From: a virus
Virus record (IMG/VR): IMGVR_UViG_3300042554_000410
Location: 1-64,000 of that record
Length of the DNA stretch: 64,000 nucleotides
Reading direction: 5' to 3' (one strand)
The translations under genes and the position numbers were made by a program. Of this stretch, positions 53,401 through 62,707 are shown one piece after another. The notes below the pieces were generated by a model, which saw only the letters and a list, made by a program, of their open reading frames with translations, was not told the DNA's origin and made no database searches. Positions within the stretch are counted from its first letter, which is position 1; every line of letters begins with the position of its first letter.

Positions 53401-53640
53401 TTACGTGCCGCTTCCACCCTTACCGATGGCTGCCGTAATGTCTTCAAATGGAATTGCCTTGCAGATGTAGTATGTGCGACCGGCGTTTGTGCCGACTTCA
53501 AGTTGCAACTGATCAACAAGAATTTGTCCTGCTTCCTTGCAGGACTGTTCATTGTTAAATTCTGGTTTGTTTGGAGTGCGAATGTCGGTGTAGAGAGTGC
53601 CGTCATTCATCATGGTATTCAAAACGATAAGCCAAAGCAT
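53401..53640 (-). CDS. Hypothetical protein with hydrophobic N terminus, 79 aa
   Basis: A 79-residue protein beginning MLWLIVLNTMMNDGT, a short hydrophobic start that may be a signal or membrane peptide, then EQSCKEAGQILVDQL and YYICKA with two cysteines that could form a disulfide. GAGGTGATAC precedes the ATG. Function unknown. Confidence 0.6.
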   Translation of the reverse strand: MLWLIVLNTMMNDGTLYTDIRTPNKPEFNNEQSCKEAGQILVDQLQLEVGTNAGRTYYICKAIPFEDITAAIGKGGSGT

Positions 53641-53660
53641 GTATCACCTCATTATAAAAT

Positions 53661-53734
53661 TGGAGCGGAGTACGAGATTCGAACTCGTTTCACTAGCTTG
53701 GAAGGCTAGGGCACAACCCATATACCAACCCCGC
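53661..53734 (-). tRNA. tRNA-Gly(TCC)
   Basis: Acceptor GCGGGGT/ACTCCGC, anticodon stem CTAGC/GCTAG, loop CTTCCAA (TCC), T-loop TTCGAAT, T73, CCA encoded. The only tRNA outside the main array, with a CTAAATAC motif directly upstream. Confidence 0.95.
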
Positions 53735-53742
53735 ATTGTTTG

Positions 53743-53749
53743 TATTTAG
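53743..53749 (-). promoter_or_regulatory. Late-promoter-like CTAAATA before tRNA-Gly
   Basis: CTAAATAC on the minus strand, nine bases before the tRNA, overlapping the end of the upstream gene. Confidence 0.45.
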
Positions 53750-53976
53750 TTCAGTCTAGAGATGCCCTTTAGTTCAGGCAATTCACGTTCAAGAAGGATC
53801 AATGCTTCCTTTAAATTTCCACGTTCAATATGCCAAGCAACATCAACGAAACAAGCATCTGCGGCAGGATCTTTAGTAACAGTATAACCGCGTCTTTCTA
53901 GTTCGTCAATCAGATCGTCATCATCAAAATCATCGGCATCAACATCAACATAAACCGTTTGTTCAAAAGTAGGCAT
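53746..53976 (-). CDS. Acidic hypothetical protein, 76 aa
   Basis: A 76-residue acidic protein, MPTFEQTVYVDVDADDFDDDD..., then DELERRGYTV and a C-terminal helix. GAGGAA precedes the ATG, and a sigma70-type promoter lies at 54009-54036. Similar VDVDxDDF proteins occur in phages and bacteria; function unknown. Confidence 0.65.
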   Translation of the reverse strand: MPTFEQTVYVDVDADDFDDDDLIDELERRGYTVTKDPAADACFVDVAWHIERGNLKEALILLERELPELKGISRLN

Positions 53977-54002
53977 TTGTGTTCCTCTGTGTGTTTGTCA
54001 GT

Positions 54003-54036
54003 ATGGACATATTAGCATATCCATTCAATTTGTCAA
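54003..54036 (-). promoter_or_regulatory. sigma70-type promoter with palindrome
   Basis: TTGACA (54036-54031), 16-base spacer, TAATAT (54014-54009) on the minus strand. An inverted repeat with arms ATGGA and TCCAT plus an ATAT pair (54003-54024) overlaps the -10, a likely operator. Confidence 0.65.
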
Positions 54037-56384
54037 GACTCTTTTCTGTCCTCAGCCGCATAAAAATCAAAACGATGATGGAAAATAGGACTTAATGCTA
54101 ACACTGCCGCTCTTATTTTTCCTTGCTTCTGTAATTGAAATATGTGGCTCATCCATGTATGTTCATTAGGATAAGCCCATTTAGTATCAAGAAAAACTTT
54201 CTTATTACCTTGTCTAGAGAACCAGAGTGGCCAGTTGCAATAATAAAATTCTCCTTCAAAGTATTTCAAGTCTTTATATCTTTTCTCACAAAATATTTCC
54301 GTTTTTGGTGGATCAGAATCTAGACCCTCTTCTGGAAGTTTTGTTTTTTCAGGAAAATATTTTTCTCTTACATCTCGAGGAATATTATACCATGCCCATT
54401 GAGTTTCATTTGTTCCATAAAATTCTGAGTAGGACAATTTTAGATAATCATATCTGTTCCTATGCATTATTTCCAAAGATTTTAGATAGAGATTATCAAC
54501 GTGTCTTTTAAATCCTGAATCACACAGTTCTTCTGTTGAACCATGAATTGTCATATCATCTTCTAAAAAGATATAGTATTCAGAATCACTCTCATTAAAA
54601 TGTTCCGCAACAAACTGTCTGGCACCACTAATACCAAGATTTATTTCTTTTTTTATGTGTTCAAACTTATGAGTTTTACACAAACTATTGTACTTCTCAT
54701 AAGTTGACGAATCTGTAGAATTATCGATTAGTATCTTTCGTGTTCTGTCTAGAAAATCTGATTCACCGTGCCTATACGATTCTATAAGAGTTTCGAATTG
54801 CTCTGGACTATTATATGTTAGAACATATAAAGATGTCTTTAATTCTTCGGCAGTCTTCTTTTTGTTCCAAAGTATTAGTTCTGAATTTGGAACAGAATAT
54901 TCTTCAACTTCACTTAACATTTCAAAGAAAGGATAAACAAGACCATTATCAGACAATTCAAATCTATGAGTATCATTTGGATTATGATATGTTAACATAG
55001 TGTGAAAGTTTTCTTCTGTTCCCATATATCCTGATTTGAGCGTGTCTGATGCTAAGTTATAATATTCACCATTAAGTTTTTTTACTCTATCTTTGTGTCC
55101 ACCGAAGAATCCTCCGCGACAAACATATTCCGTTTTGTCTACACCACAAAACTCAGCGAATTTTGAACTTTCAAATCCATGAACTTCATTATCGTTTTCG
55201 TATGGAAAAGAGAGAAACAGAAATTTATTCTTTATCTTCTTCATATAGTTTTCTATAGAAGAAAGATTTTTTAGCATATTTAAGTCTACTGTATTTGTTA
55301 AACCGGCGTCTATCCAAAAAAAGTAGTCTGTTTTAAATTCATTTCTAACCGAACAGTCGTGTAAGAAAAAGAATTTAGACATAACAATAGGATTGTAATA
55401 TTCTAGTTTAGCTTGTGGAGAATTTTCTAACCAAGACGCCCTTTTATACCAATTTTCATCTTTTCTTATGTCTTGCACAATATCAAAGAAGTCAAAATTA
55501 TTTTTAATATCTTCAAGATCATAAACAATTATTGTTGTGTTTTTGTTAGAGCGATGAGTGTCTACAAATGTTGTCAATTCTTTTGGCACATAAACACACA
55601 TATTAAAGTCGAGACTTAACAATTTGCTAAAGTTATCTAGATAGTGATCGAATGAACGGTTAAAATCTTTCAGTTCACCTCTTCTAATATCCCATAGTCC
55701 AGTTACCAGAGTAAAGTTTGATTTATCTGTTGAAATATTATTTCGCTTTGGAGTTAAATTTTTTTTAGGTTTTACTGAGTAGTTGTTTCCTTTTTTTGTT
55801 TTACAAACCCAAACAATAGACTGAAACTCTTCATCCATAAATCCTTCAAGTTGATTTTTTTTGGATGCCTCAGCAATATCATCTTCTACTATTTCACACC
55901 AGTTCCAAATTTTTCCGTTGATATTTTCTTCAAAAAACTCGCGTGATTTCGAATAGTCGTGGGCCATAATGAAGTCGCCAGGTTTAAGATAGTCTGATAT
56001 TACATTAAACTCTGCAACTTTATAGCCGCCGTCACACAAAACTAATGTTGTTCCGGAACTCTGAATGAAAGATATTACATCTGTGACATCTCTTAACTTA
56101 TAATCGTCTGTAAATATATTCTCGATTCTCAGATCGATTCCTGTTTCAATAATTTTAGAGTAAACACTTCTTCCAGAAATGTCATATGTTCTGATCTCGC
56201 ACGGTTTATTCAAACTCAGCATAATATCGTTCAACGCGAGAATAGTACCGCCACCAGCAGTTCCTATTTCTAATATTCTATCTGGTTTAATTTCTCTTAG
56301 AAATTTTTCAAATACAGAATAAAAATTATCGTGTTGCATAGCGACAAGGTCTTTGTACACTATGTATCCAGTCATTTCAGTCAT
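54033..56384 (-). CDS. Three-domain sugar enzyme: methyltransferase + HtrL-like + GT2
   Basis: A 783-residue protein. Residues 1-205 resemble a CmcI/cephalosporin-hydroxylase-type class I methyltransferase (RILEIGTAGGGTILAL, GDFIMAHDYSKS). Residues about 220-500 resemble HtrL/YibB (TLVTGLWDIRRGE, YFFWIDAGLTN). Residues about 510-783 are a GT2-like glycosyltransferase (LYVLTYNSPEQF, REINLGISGARQF-type segment, FLEDDMTIHG with the DD/ED metal motif). The fusion suggests assembly and methylation of one glycan. Last gene read from the sugar operon. Confidence 0.75.
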   Translation of the reverse strand: MTEMTGYIVYKDLVAMQHDNFYSVFEKFLREIKPDRILEIGTAGGGTILALNDIMLSLNKPCEIRTYDISGRSVYSKIIETGIDLRIENIFTDDYKLRDVTDVISFIQSSGTTLVLCDGGYKVAEFNVISDYLKPGDFIMAHDYSKSREFFEENINGKIWNWCEIVEDDIAEASKKNQLEGFMDEEFQSIVWVCKTKKGNNYSVKPKKNLTPKRNNISTDKSNFTLVTGLWDIRRGELKDFNRSFDHYLDNFSKLLSLDFNMCVYVPKELTTFVDTHRSNKNTTIIVYDLEDIKNNFDFFDIVQDIRKDENWYKRASWLENSPQAKLEYYNPIVMSKFFFLHDCSVRNEFKTDYFFWIDAGLTNTVDLNMLKNLSSIENYMKKIKNKFLFLSFPYENDNEVHGFESSKFAEFCGVDKTEYVCRGGFFGGHKDRVKKLNGEYYNLASDTLKSGYMGTEENFHTMLTYHNPNDTHRFELSDNGLVYPFFEMLSEVEEYSVPNSELILWNKKKTAEELKTSLYVLTYNSPEQFETLIESYRHGESDFLDRTRKILIDNSTDSSTYEKYNSLCKTHKFEHIKKEINLGISGARQFVAEHFNESDSEYYIFLEDDMTIHGSTEELCDSGFKRHVDNLYLKSLEIMHRNRYDYLKLSYSEFYGTNETQWAWYNIPRDVREKYFPEKTKLPEEGLDSDPPKTEIFCEKRYKDLKYFEGEFYYCNWPLWFSRQGNKKVFLDTKWAYPNEHTWMSHIFQLQKQGKIRAAVLALSPIFHHRFDFYAAEDRKES

Positions 56385-56395
56385 ATTTAAACTAT

Positions 56396-56602
56396 CTACC
56401 CCTGCCCGACGGCCTCACGTTTGGCCTTTGTGCGCGCCCTTGCGGCTTTGGCGATTTCGACTTTGCGTTCTCTGGTCGCATAAAGCCATTCTGTGATTTC
56501 TGACGCCGTACGGCCGCAGCCTCTGCAAGTCTTTTCTTCGTCTTCTCTATATGTTCTTTCACTGTCATATTCACACACCTTTGTACAGATTGAGTTTGTC
56601 AT
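56396..56602 (-). CDS. DUF1289-like Cys-rich protein, 68 aa
   Basis: A 68-residue protein with CTKVCEYD and CRGCGRTASEITEW, the cysteine and RT-EI-W pattern of DUF1289 proteins, then a basic tail (KAARARTKAKREAV). The ATG overlaps the preceding stop (ATGA), which favours this frame over a competing one at 56392-56574. Possibly binds zinc or iron-sulfur; function unknown. Confidence 0.75.
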   Translation of the reverse strand: MTNSICTKVCEYDSERTYREDEEKTCRGCGRTASEITEWLYATRERKVEIAKAARARTKAKREAVGQG

Positions 56603-57468
56603 GTCTTCTCTACTAGATTTTTGATAGAAGTATAAAGTTGTCCTGGATCTACATACTTCTCAAATATATAGTTTGATTTCTTAGAAATACCCATCGTAAA
56701 ACAGTCTGATTCCTGATGACCGAATGCGTAAAATGTCTTGTGAGGATCATTCAAGTTTTCACCAGTAGAAGCATAACAGAATGGACCAGAGTTGCGTCCA
56801 ATTATAAGACTGCAAAACTTAGAAAGATATGCAATCTCGTTTAGATCACATCTGTCAGACTGAATGATATCTCCAGTGTACATAACATTTGGCCAGATAT
56901 TGTCTAGCTTATGAGTTGTAAGAAATACCTTATTCTCATGCTGTGCTGCTAGAGGTCCGATAATCTCTCTCATATCACCATTATACTGACACTGACCCGA
57001 CATAGCTGGTCCATTGCAGAATAATATTTTTGGTCTTGGTTCGCTGTCAATAAAAGAACGAGCATGAGCCAAATCATACTTGCTATAGTCAATATAAGGC
57101 AAATAGTTTTCTACTGGACCAAGTTTCATCTTCTTCTTAAATGTAGTATTGATATCTTCATAGATATCTGCCCACATCTTCATATTGAAGTTGAGTGTGC
57201 ATTCTCCAGTATACTTGTCAAAATAAGAACCAATCCAAGTATTGACAAACAGTATGTCAGGATTTTTTGGTCTTAGTATCTTTACCTTATCTGATATTCC
57301 TTCAAGATGCACATGCTGCAATCCTAAATCTTCGATTGCGCGAGGGTCTTTGTTGTGTGCATACATGACTTTCTCTTTGCCAAGATGCTTGATGACTTCA
57401 CGAACAAATGGCTTGCTGTGGAACAAATCACCATTATGATAGAAGTTGAAGAAGCAAAGTTTTGTCAC
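56599..57468 (-). CDS. GT-B-like putative glycosyltransferase, 289 aa
   Basis: A 289-residue protein with GTG start (GTGA overlap with the preceding stop). The C-terminal half VMYTGDI ... LNEIAYLSKFCSLIIGRNSGPFCYAS resembles the donor-binding half of ADP-heptose-type GT-B glycosyltransferases. Placed in the sugar operon next to a DUF4254-like gene, a pairing common in LPS clusters. Confidence 0.6.
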   Translation of the reverse strand: MTKLCFFNFYHNGDLFHSKPFVREVIKHLGKEKVMYAHNKDPRAIEDLGLQHVHLEGISDKVKILRPKNPDILFVNTWIGSYFDKYTGECTLNFNMKMWADIYEDINTTFKKKMKLGPVENYLPYIDYSKYDLAHARSFIDSEPRPKILFCNGPAMSGQCQYNGDMREIIGPLAAQHENKVFLTTHKLDNIWPNVMYTGDIIQSDRCDLNEIAYLSKFCSLIIGRNSGPFCYASTGENLNDPHKTFYAFGHQESDCFTMGISKKSNYIFEKYVDPGQLYTSIKNLVEKT

Positions 57469-57833
57469 TTTTCTTTTACACCCTTGTATAATTTAACTGA
57501 TTCTTCACGCAAAGACTTGTTGTGTACAATAGCATCATCAATCATAGCATTCAATGCTGCAACTAACTTAGGGCGCTTGACCTTGAAGCAGATGTCGACC
57601 TTGCGCTTTAGGTCGGCCAGTTCTTCATCTGACTTTGCAGCCTGCATAGCATCTTCAAGGTGCCAAGTGCGAATGTGAAGAATAGCCAACTTCTCTAGAA
57701 CTTCACCGATGCTATCAGATGCGGCATATTCTGGAGGTGGATTAAAGTTTAATATCTGACGACCGAGAATGTCATACACATGCTCCTTCAAAATCATATC
57801 CAACATTTCAGAAACAATCTTATTGTTATTCAT
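57465..57833 (-). CDS. DUF4254-like helical protein
   Basis: A 122-residue all-helical protein with LAILHIRTWHLEDAM and LADLKRKVDICFKVKRPKLV, which resembles the LHxxxWHLED / KRxID pattern of DUF4254 proteins found beside LPS glycosyltransferases. The ATG at 57833 overlaps the preceding stop (TGATG). Function unknown. Confidence 0.6.
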   Translation of the reverse strand: MNNNKIVSEMLDMILKEHVYDILGRQILNFNPPPEYAASDSIGEVLEKLAILHIRTWHLEDAMQAAKSDEELADLKRKVDICFKVKRPKLVAALNAMIDDAIVHNKSLREESVKLYKGVKEK

Positions 57834-59011
57834 CACAAACTCCTAATGATGTCTTCAAGAATATTCATTTCTCTATCACCAACAAACTGGTTATTACCTA
57901 TATAGATACCATTATTATGCACGATGTCAACTTTGTATTCTGGCTCTTTGTCCGAGATGCCATAACCTGCCATGTAGGGTTGACGAAGCAAGTTGCCGCC
58001 AACGACAGGACGATATTCAATTGAGTTTGCCTTGAGAAGTTCAATAAGTTTATACTTCACATATTGCGCCCTAGCGATGAATGGAAAGCAGAATGAACTA
58101 TTGCCTTCTTCAACATATCCATCAGCAGGAACATAGAACTTATCTTTTCCATCAATTAACATAATTCGCATGTATCTTGCATAGTTCTTTCTACGTTGCT
58201 CAATAAAGCCATCAAGTTTCTTCAACTGTGATAAACCAAGAACAGCGCCGAGTTCTGTATTGCGGAAGTTATATCCAGCAGTTACAAATAGAAACTGTGG
58301 ATCAATATCAGGATGATTTTCTGCATACGACTCAGGAGTCATCGATACGCGAGACATGCCATGTGAACGCTTCATACGCATTAAATTATATAGAGCAAGG
58401 TTGTTGGTACAAACCATGCCACCTTCAACTGTAGACATATGATGACCAAAGTAGAAACTGAATGTAGAACCGTTTGACCTTGAACCAACTTTATGACCAA
58501 ATATATCTTTTACACCATGACTTTCGCAAACATCTTCTAACATGATTGCTTTTGGAAATATGGATCTAAGAGAAAAAATAGGAGCGGGAAGTCCAAGCAA
58601 ATGTGTCGTGAACACAATATCAATCTTGTGCTTCTTTGCAATCTCCGCAGCATTGTCTAAATCAAAACTATAATTATCTAGATTGATATCGCAGAAGATT
58701 GGTTCCATGCCAAGTTGCATAACAGGATTGATATTCGTTACCCACGTACACGCGGGTACGAGAACCTTAATCTTCTTCTTATTCTTAAAGTATAGTTCCT
58801 TAACAGCATCAAGCAATAAGAAGTTTGCTGTACTGCCAGACGTTACAAACAAAGAATACTTAACACCAAGCCATTCTGACCAAGCTTTCTCAAACTCTTC
58901 GACCTTTTTGCCTTGAGTGAACTTGTCTGTAGTCATCACGAACTTGGCCAAGTTCCATCTGTCGCACCAAGTCAGTGTGTCCTTCATCAATGGCCATTTA
59001 TACGCGGTCAT
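57833..59011 (-). CDS. ColD-like PLP enzyme (GDP-4-keto-6-deoxymannose 3-dehydratase type)
   Basis: A 392-residue fold-type I PLP enzyme of the DegT/DnrJ/EryC1 family: TSGSTANFLLLDAV, VPACTWVTNINPV, MLEDVCESHG (PLP-binding Asp) and FSFYFGHHMSTVEGGMV. In aminotransferases the last motif has the Schiff-base lysine; here the position is His190, as in ColD, which removes the 3-hydroxyl of GDP-4-keto-6-deoxymannose on the way to colitose. The neighbours gmd and an epimerase/reductase supply and complete that pathway. RfbH-type dehydratase is an alternative. Confidence 0.85.
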   Translation of the reverse strand: MTAYKWPLMKDTLTWCDRWNLAKFVMTTDKFTQGKKVEEFEKAWSEWLGVKYSLFVTSGSTANFLLLDAVKELYFKNKKKIKVLVPACTWVTNINPVMQLGMEPIFCDINLDNYSFDLDNAAEIAKKHKIDIVFTTHLLGLPAPIFSLRSIFPKAIMLEDVCESHGVKDIFGHKVGSRSNGSTFSFYFGHHMSTVEGGMVCTNNLALYNLMRMKRSHGMSRVSMTPESYAENHPDIDPQFLFVTAGYNFRNTELGAVLGLSQLKKLDGFIEQRRKNYARYMRIMLIDGKDKFYVPADGYVEEGNSSFCFPFIARAQYVKYKLIELLKANSIEYRPVVGGNLLRQPYMAGYGISDKEPEYKVDIVHNNGIYIGNNQFVGDREMNILEDIIRSL

Positions 59012-59933
59012 ATGTTTTCCTATTCTCTAAGAACCAATCAATTGTCATTTTCAATCCATCTTCAAGTGAAGTCTTGGCTTTCCAACCAAGTGCATCCATC
59101 TTGCTAGTATCTAGTGCGCGGCGCGGTGTGCCGTTTGGCTGTGCAGTGTCCCAAATCATCGTACCCTCATATCCGACAAGAGATGCAATCAACTCTGACA
59201 GGCAACGAATCGATATCTCACGATTTGGTCCAATGTTGATTGGCTTTGGATCATTATAGTTCTTCATTAGGAAAATTAGTCCGTCAGCCAAATCATCGGC
59301 AAAAAGAAATTCTCGCGTAGGACTGCCGTCACCAAAGCATACTACACTAGACAAACCTCTTTCTTTCGCGTCGATAAATCCATTGATGAATGCAGGAATA
59401 ACATGACACTCATTTCGTCTAAAGTTATCGAAAATGCCATAGAGATTATTTGGCATGACGGAAACAGTTTGCATACCATACTGCTCAGTATATTTCTGGC
59501 ACATGGTAAGACCAGCAATCTTCGCTAGAGCATAACCAATGTTAGTTTCCTCTAGCGGACCAGTCATTAAGTATTCTTCTTTGATCGGCACAGGTGCATG
59601 TTTTGGATAGATACATGCTGTGCCTAAAAACATTAGCTTTCTGCAACCATACTGCTCTGCGCTACTGATAACATTGGTCTGAATCATCAAGTTGTCATAC
59701 ATAAAGTCAGCAGGGAAAGACTTATTGAAGCCAATACCACCAACCTTTGCCGCCGCAAGAAACACATATTCAGGCTCGTAATCATTGAAGAAATGTTGTA
59801 CAAGCTTCTGATCACGCAAATCTATATCACTTGTGATGATATTCTTGTAACCTTGTGCCTGCAACTGACGAATGAGTGCTGTACCGACAAGACCTCTATG
59901 ACCTGCCACATAAATTCTGCTATTACTGTCCAT
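58998..59933 (-). CDS. GDP-L-fucose synthase-like epimerase/reductase (Fcl or ColC type)
   Basis: A 311-residue extended [21 protein letters not shown](P) site, [35 protein letters not shown] (Tyr-x3-Lys), MPNNLYG and SHV-like [10 protein letters not shown]. This is the GDP-fucose synthase signature (3,5-epimerisation and 4-reduction of GDP-4-keto-6-deoxymannose); the first Ser of the usual SSCIYP is Thr here. With the ColD-like gene beside it, a colitose-synthase (ColC) role is equally possible. Overlaps gmd by 11 bases. Confidence 0.9.
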   Translation of the reverse strand: MDSNSRIYVAGHRGLVGTALIRQLQAQGYKNIITSDIDLRDQKLVQHFFNDYEPEYVFLAAAKVGGIGFNKSFPADFMYDNLMIQTNVISSAEQYGCRKLMFLGTACIYPKHAPVPIKEEYLMTGPLEETNIGYALAKIAGLTMCQKYTEQYGMQTVSVMPNNLYGIFDNFRRNECHVIPAFINGFIDAKERGLSSVVCFGDGSPTREFLFADDLADGLIFLMKNYNDPKPINIGPNREISIRCLSELIASLVGYEGTMIWDTAQPNGTPRRALDTSKMDALGWKAKTSLEDGLKMTIDWFLENRKTYDRV

Positions 59934-60930
59934 TGATACACATATCCTCTACAAGTTTTTCAAATGTGAACTTTGGTTTCCAACCAAGAACTCTACGAGC
60001 CTTGCTGGAATCACCAAGTAATGTTTCTACTTCCGCTGGTCTGAAATACTTTTCACTCACACGAATAATTGGAGTTGACTTGTATCTTTCATCATAACCA
60101 ACTTCATCAACACCTTCACCATGCCACTTGATATTCATTCCGAAGTACGGCGCTGCTGTCTCTACAAACTGACGAACTGAATACTGCTCACCAGTAGCAA
60201 TCACATAGTCATCTGGCTTGTCTTGCTGGAGCATGAGCCACATGGCCTCAACGAAGTCCTTAGCATGACCCCAATCTCTCTTTGCGTTTAGATTGCCAAG
60301 TGTTAGTGATGACTGATAGCCAGTGCTGATACGAGAAAGGCCCTGCACAATCTTCCTTGTCACGAATGTTTCACCGCGTCGAGGGCTTTCGTGATTGAAT
60401 AGAATACCAGATGAACAGTGCATACCATATGCTTCACGATAATTCTTTACAATCCAGAAGCCGTAGAGTTTAGCAACGCCGTATGGTGAGCGAGGATAGA
60501 ACGGTGTCTTTTCTGTCTGCGGAGTTTCTTGCACAAGACCATAAAGTTCAGATGTCGATGCTTGATAGATACGAACATCTTTTTCCATGCCAAGCAGACG
60601 CACAGCCTCAAGAATGCGAAGTGTGCCAAGAGCATCAACCTGACCAGTGTATTCAGGAATCTCAAAGGATACCTTCACATGAGATTGTGCAGCCAGATTG
60701 TAAATCTCTGTCGGCTTGATTTGCTGAATAAGACGAATGAGTGAAGAACTATCCGTCAAATCTCCGTAGTGAAGAGCAATGCGAGGATAAATATGGTCGA
60801 TACGGTCAGTATTAATAGAAGAAGAACGTCTGATGATTCCATGTACTTCATATCCTTTTTCTAATAAAAGTTCGGCCAGATAAGAACCATCTTGCCCTGT
60901 AATACCTGTAATTAATGCCACCTTACTCAT
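59923..60930 (-). CDS. gmd: GDP-mannose 4,6-dehydratase
   Basis: A 335-residue SDR with all GMD hallmarks: [52 protein letters not shown] (Ser-Thr-Glu), [10 protein letters not shown] (Tyr-x3-Lys), [16 protein letters not shown] and [13 protein letters not shown]. It converts GDP-mannose to GDP-4-keto-6-deoxymannose, the branch point to fucose, colitose and perosamine. ATGA overlap with the upstream gene. Confidence 0.96.
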   Translation of the reverse strand: MSKVALITGITGQDGSYLAELLLEKGYEVHGIIRRSSSINTDRIDHIYPRIALHYGDLTDSSSLIRLIQQIKPTEIYNLAAQSHVKVSFEIPEYTGQVDALGTLRILEAVRLLGMEKDVRIYQASTSELYGLVQETPQTEKTPFYPRSPYGVAKLYGFWIVKNYREAYGMHCSSGILFNHESPRRGETFVTRKIVQGLSRISTGYQSSLTLGNLNAKRDWGHAKDFVEAMWLMLQQDKPDDYVIATGEQYSVRQFVETAAPYFGMNIKWHGEGVDEVGYDERYKSTPIIRVSEKYFRPAEVETLLGDSSKARRVLGWKPKFTFEKLVEDMCINGQ

Positions 60931-61976
60931 AGAAAATCCTTCAAGTTATCACTATCACGTTGGATGTTTATCGCTGTTGCCCGAGGATATGGATTAGACT
61001 TATTGTAGTCGTTAATCAAAATTCTTGCGCTGTTATTTAGTCCTGTAATCAACTCAAAGTTTTTGAATCCTAGAAGACTAAGCATCTTGTTTGTTTGCTC
61101 ACGATAAGTATGCGGTCGTGCAGTCGTAAAGATAATCTGACAACCCTTGTCATGATACTCTTTCACTCTGTTACGATTTTCTTCTAGAACAACAGGCGGA
61201 TCGTTATATGTATAAAAACCATAACGAGACTGAGCCTTGATTAGAGTGCCATCAATATCACAGAAGATAACAGGCATGTCATTATACTTGTGCCAATCTT
61301 CTGCTGTACCCACATCGACATAGTTTGAAACTTCATTCTTCACGAAGATTTGGTCACTGCCAAGCATGTCTTGAATGATGTGTGAAACAAATAATTCGCC
61401 TTCTCTATTCTGTATTCTATCATAGATGTCCAGATAATAGTTAGCCGAGTTGAACTTGTACGCGCCGACACAAAACGTATCAGATACGACTTTCTTCTCA
61501 ATGATATCGGTAACAATATTCTGATTGTTGTACTTCACGAAACTCTTTGAAGAAATCTTCTGGAGAGTTTCATGGTCTGCTATGTTTGACACGCAGACAT
61601 AGTTCTGCGGAAGAATTTCATGAGAAAAAAACGAGTCGCAATCTTTCACCAGAAAGGAAAAATCTTTAGGTGGATAACTAAGACCTTTTGAGTATTGAAT
61701 GTTTTTCAAAGCAATACGAACAGTCTCGGCTGGTCCGCGCGTGGGTTTATATACAGTAACGATATTGGCCTCAGGAAGTTCGTTTCTCACAAATTCAAAA
61801 GCATTATACTTATCAATATGATCTTGTAGAATGACAACGGTGATGTCGTGTTTACCGATGAAAGGCTCTACGGCTTTCACAAGCATCATCTTGTTATCAT
61901 ATCCGAAATGTAGATACTTTGGCTTTACATTTGGAAATCTGGTAGAAAGACCAGCGGCTGGTACAATCACTTCCAT
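60927..61976 (-). CDS. Fused sugar-phosphate nucleotidyltransferase and HAD phosphatase
   Basis: A 349-residue two-domain protein. Residues 1-225 are a nucleotidyltransferase ([19 protein letters not shown] with the G-x-T-R-F...KPK motif, LVKDCDSFF metal site). Residues about 232-349 are a HAD phosphatase ([31 protein letters not shown]). The pairing with the following kinase-like gene resembles capsule-modification sets in other bacteria. It may activate a sugar or phosphorylated side group for the glycan. Confidence 0.85.
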   Translation of the reverse strand: MEVIVPAAGLSTRFPNVKPKYLHFGYDNKMMLVKAVEPFIGKHDITVVILQDHIDKYNAFEFVRNELPEANIVTVYKPTRGPAETVRIALKNIQYSKGLSYPPKDFSFLVKDCDSFFSHEILPQNYVCVSNIADHETLQKISSKSFVKYNNQNIVTDIIEKKVVSDTFCVGAYKFNSANYYLDIYDRIQNREGELFVSHIIQDMLGSDQIFVKNEVSNYVDVGTAEDWHKYNDMPVIFCDIDGTLIKAQSRYGFYTYNDPPVVLEENRNRVKEYHDKGCQIIFTTARPHTYREQTNKMLSLLGFKNFELITGLNNSARILINDYNKSNPYPRATAINIQRDSDNLKDFL

Positions 61977-62707
61977 AATCTGTTTATCTCCTTCACGATG
62001 AAGTTATATTCTAGAGTATTTTTATCACAATGTAAATAGACGCGAAGCAGCATGAGTATCAGTAGATAATCGTTGTTCGCAATCGGGAATCGTTTTAGTA
62101 TATTATCTTGAATGTTTAGCAGTTTCACATCTAGCATGATAGGATCACGCCGTAAAAACCACTTGCATTCCAAATCTTGTCTTAACTTTGCTATGTCAAA
62201 CACCCAGGAATCATATTGCAAAGTGACAGCATCAATAAAGTAAAATCTTCCTTCTGTAGAGCAGATGACGTTTTCCAAAGTCATGTCACCATGATACTGA
62301 GAACACGGCAGAACTTTCGGCAGTCTTTCTATCAATTCGTTCTTTGTGAAAGGAAACATTCCGTCTTCTATCCACGATAGCATATGATTATATACTAGAG
62401 TGTAGTCTTTGTCAATACTTTTCGATGCGAATAATTCTATGGTACGAATAAGAAAGTCACTCAAATCTCTTATTGGATTATTGACCAGATAATTTTGCAT
62501 ATCTAGTCCATAAATGTATTCCATGTCGAGAGTTGTGCCATCATAACTGTAGATTCTAGGAACATCGATGTAGCCAACAAGCGCAGATAATCTTTCGTGA
62601 TTGCGTTCTACATTACCAACCTTACGAACGAATATCTTTTGGTTGTCTTGCAGTAAAGATACAACTGAGCCAGAATGTCCCTTGAGTGTCTTTATGAGTT
62701 TTTCCAT
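61967..62707 (-). CDS. Aminoglycoside-phosphotransferase-like kinase
   Basis: A 246-residue small-molecule kinase of the APH/choline-kinase fold: CSQYHGDMTLENVI (HGDxxxxN catalytic loop) and YFIDAVTLQYDSWVFDIAKL (metal-binding Asp). It overlaps the fused nucleotidyltransferase by 10 bases, suggesting kinase and nucleotidyltransferase act on one substrate. Confidence 0.85.
   Translation of the reverse strand: MEKLIKTLKGHSGSVVSLLQDNQKIFVRKVGNVERNHERLSALVGYIDVPRIYSYDGTTLDMEYIYGLDMQNYLVNNPIRDLSDFLIRTIELFASKSIDKDYTLVYNHMLSWIEDGMFPFTKNELIERLPKVLPCSQYHGDMTLENVICSTEGRFYFIDAVTLQYDSWVFDIAKLRQDLECKWFLRRDPIMLDVKLLNIQDNILKRFPIANNDYLLILMLLRVYLHCDKNTLEYNFIVKEINRLWK

Noticed and set aside
56392-56574. 60-residue basic frame competing with the DUF1289-like gene
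   Set aside because: The overlapping frame at 56396-56602 has the DUF1289 cysteine pattern and an ATGA coupling.
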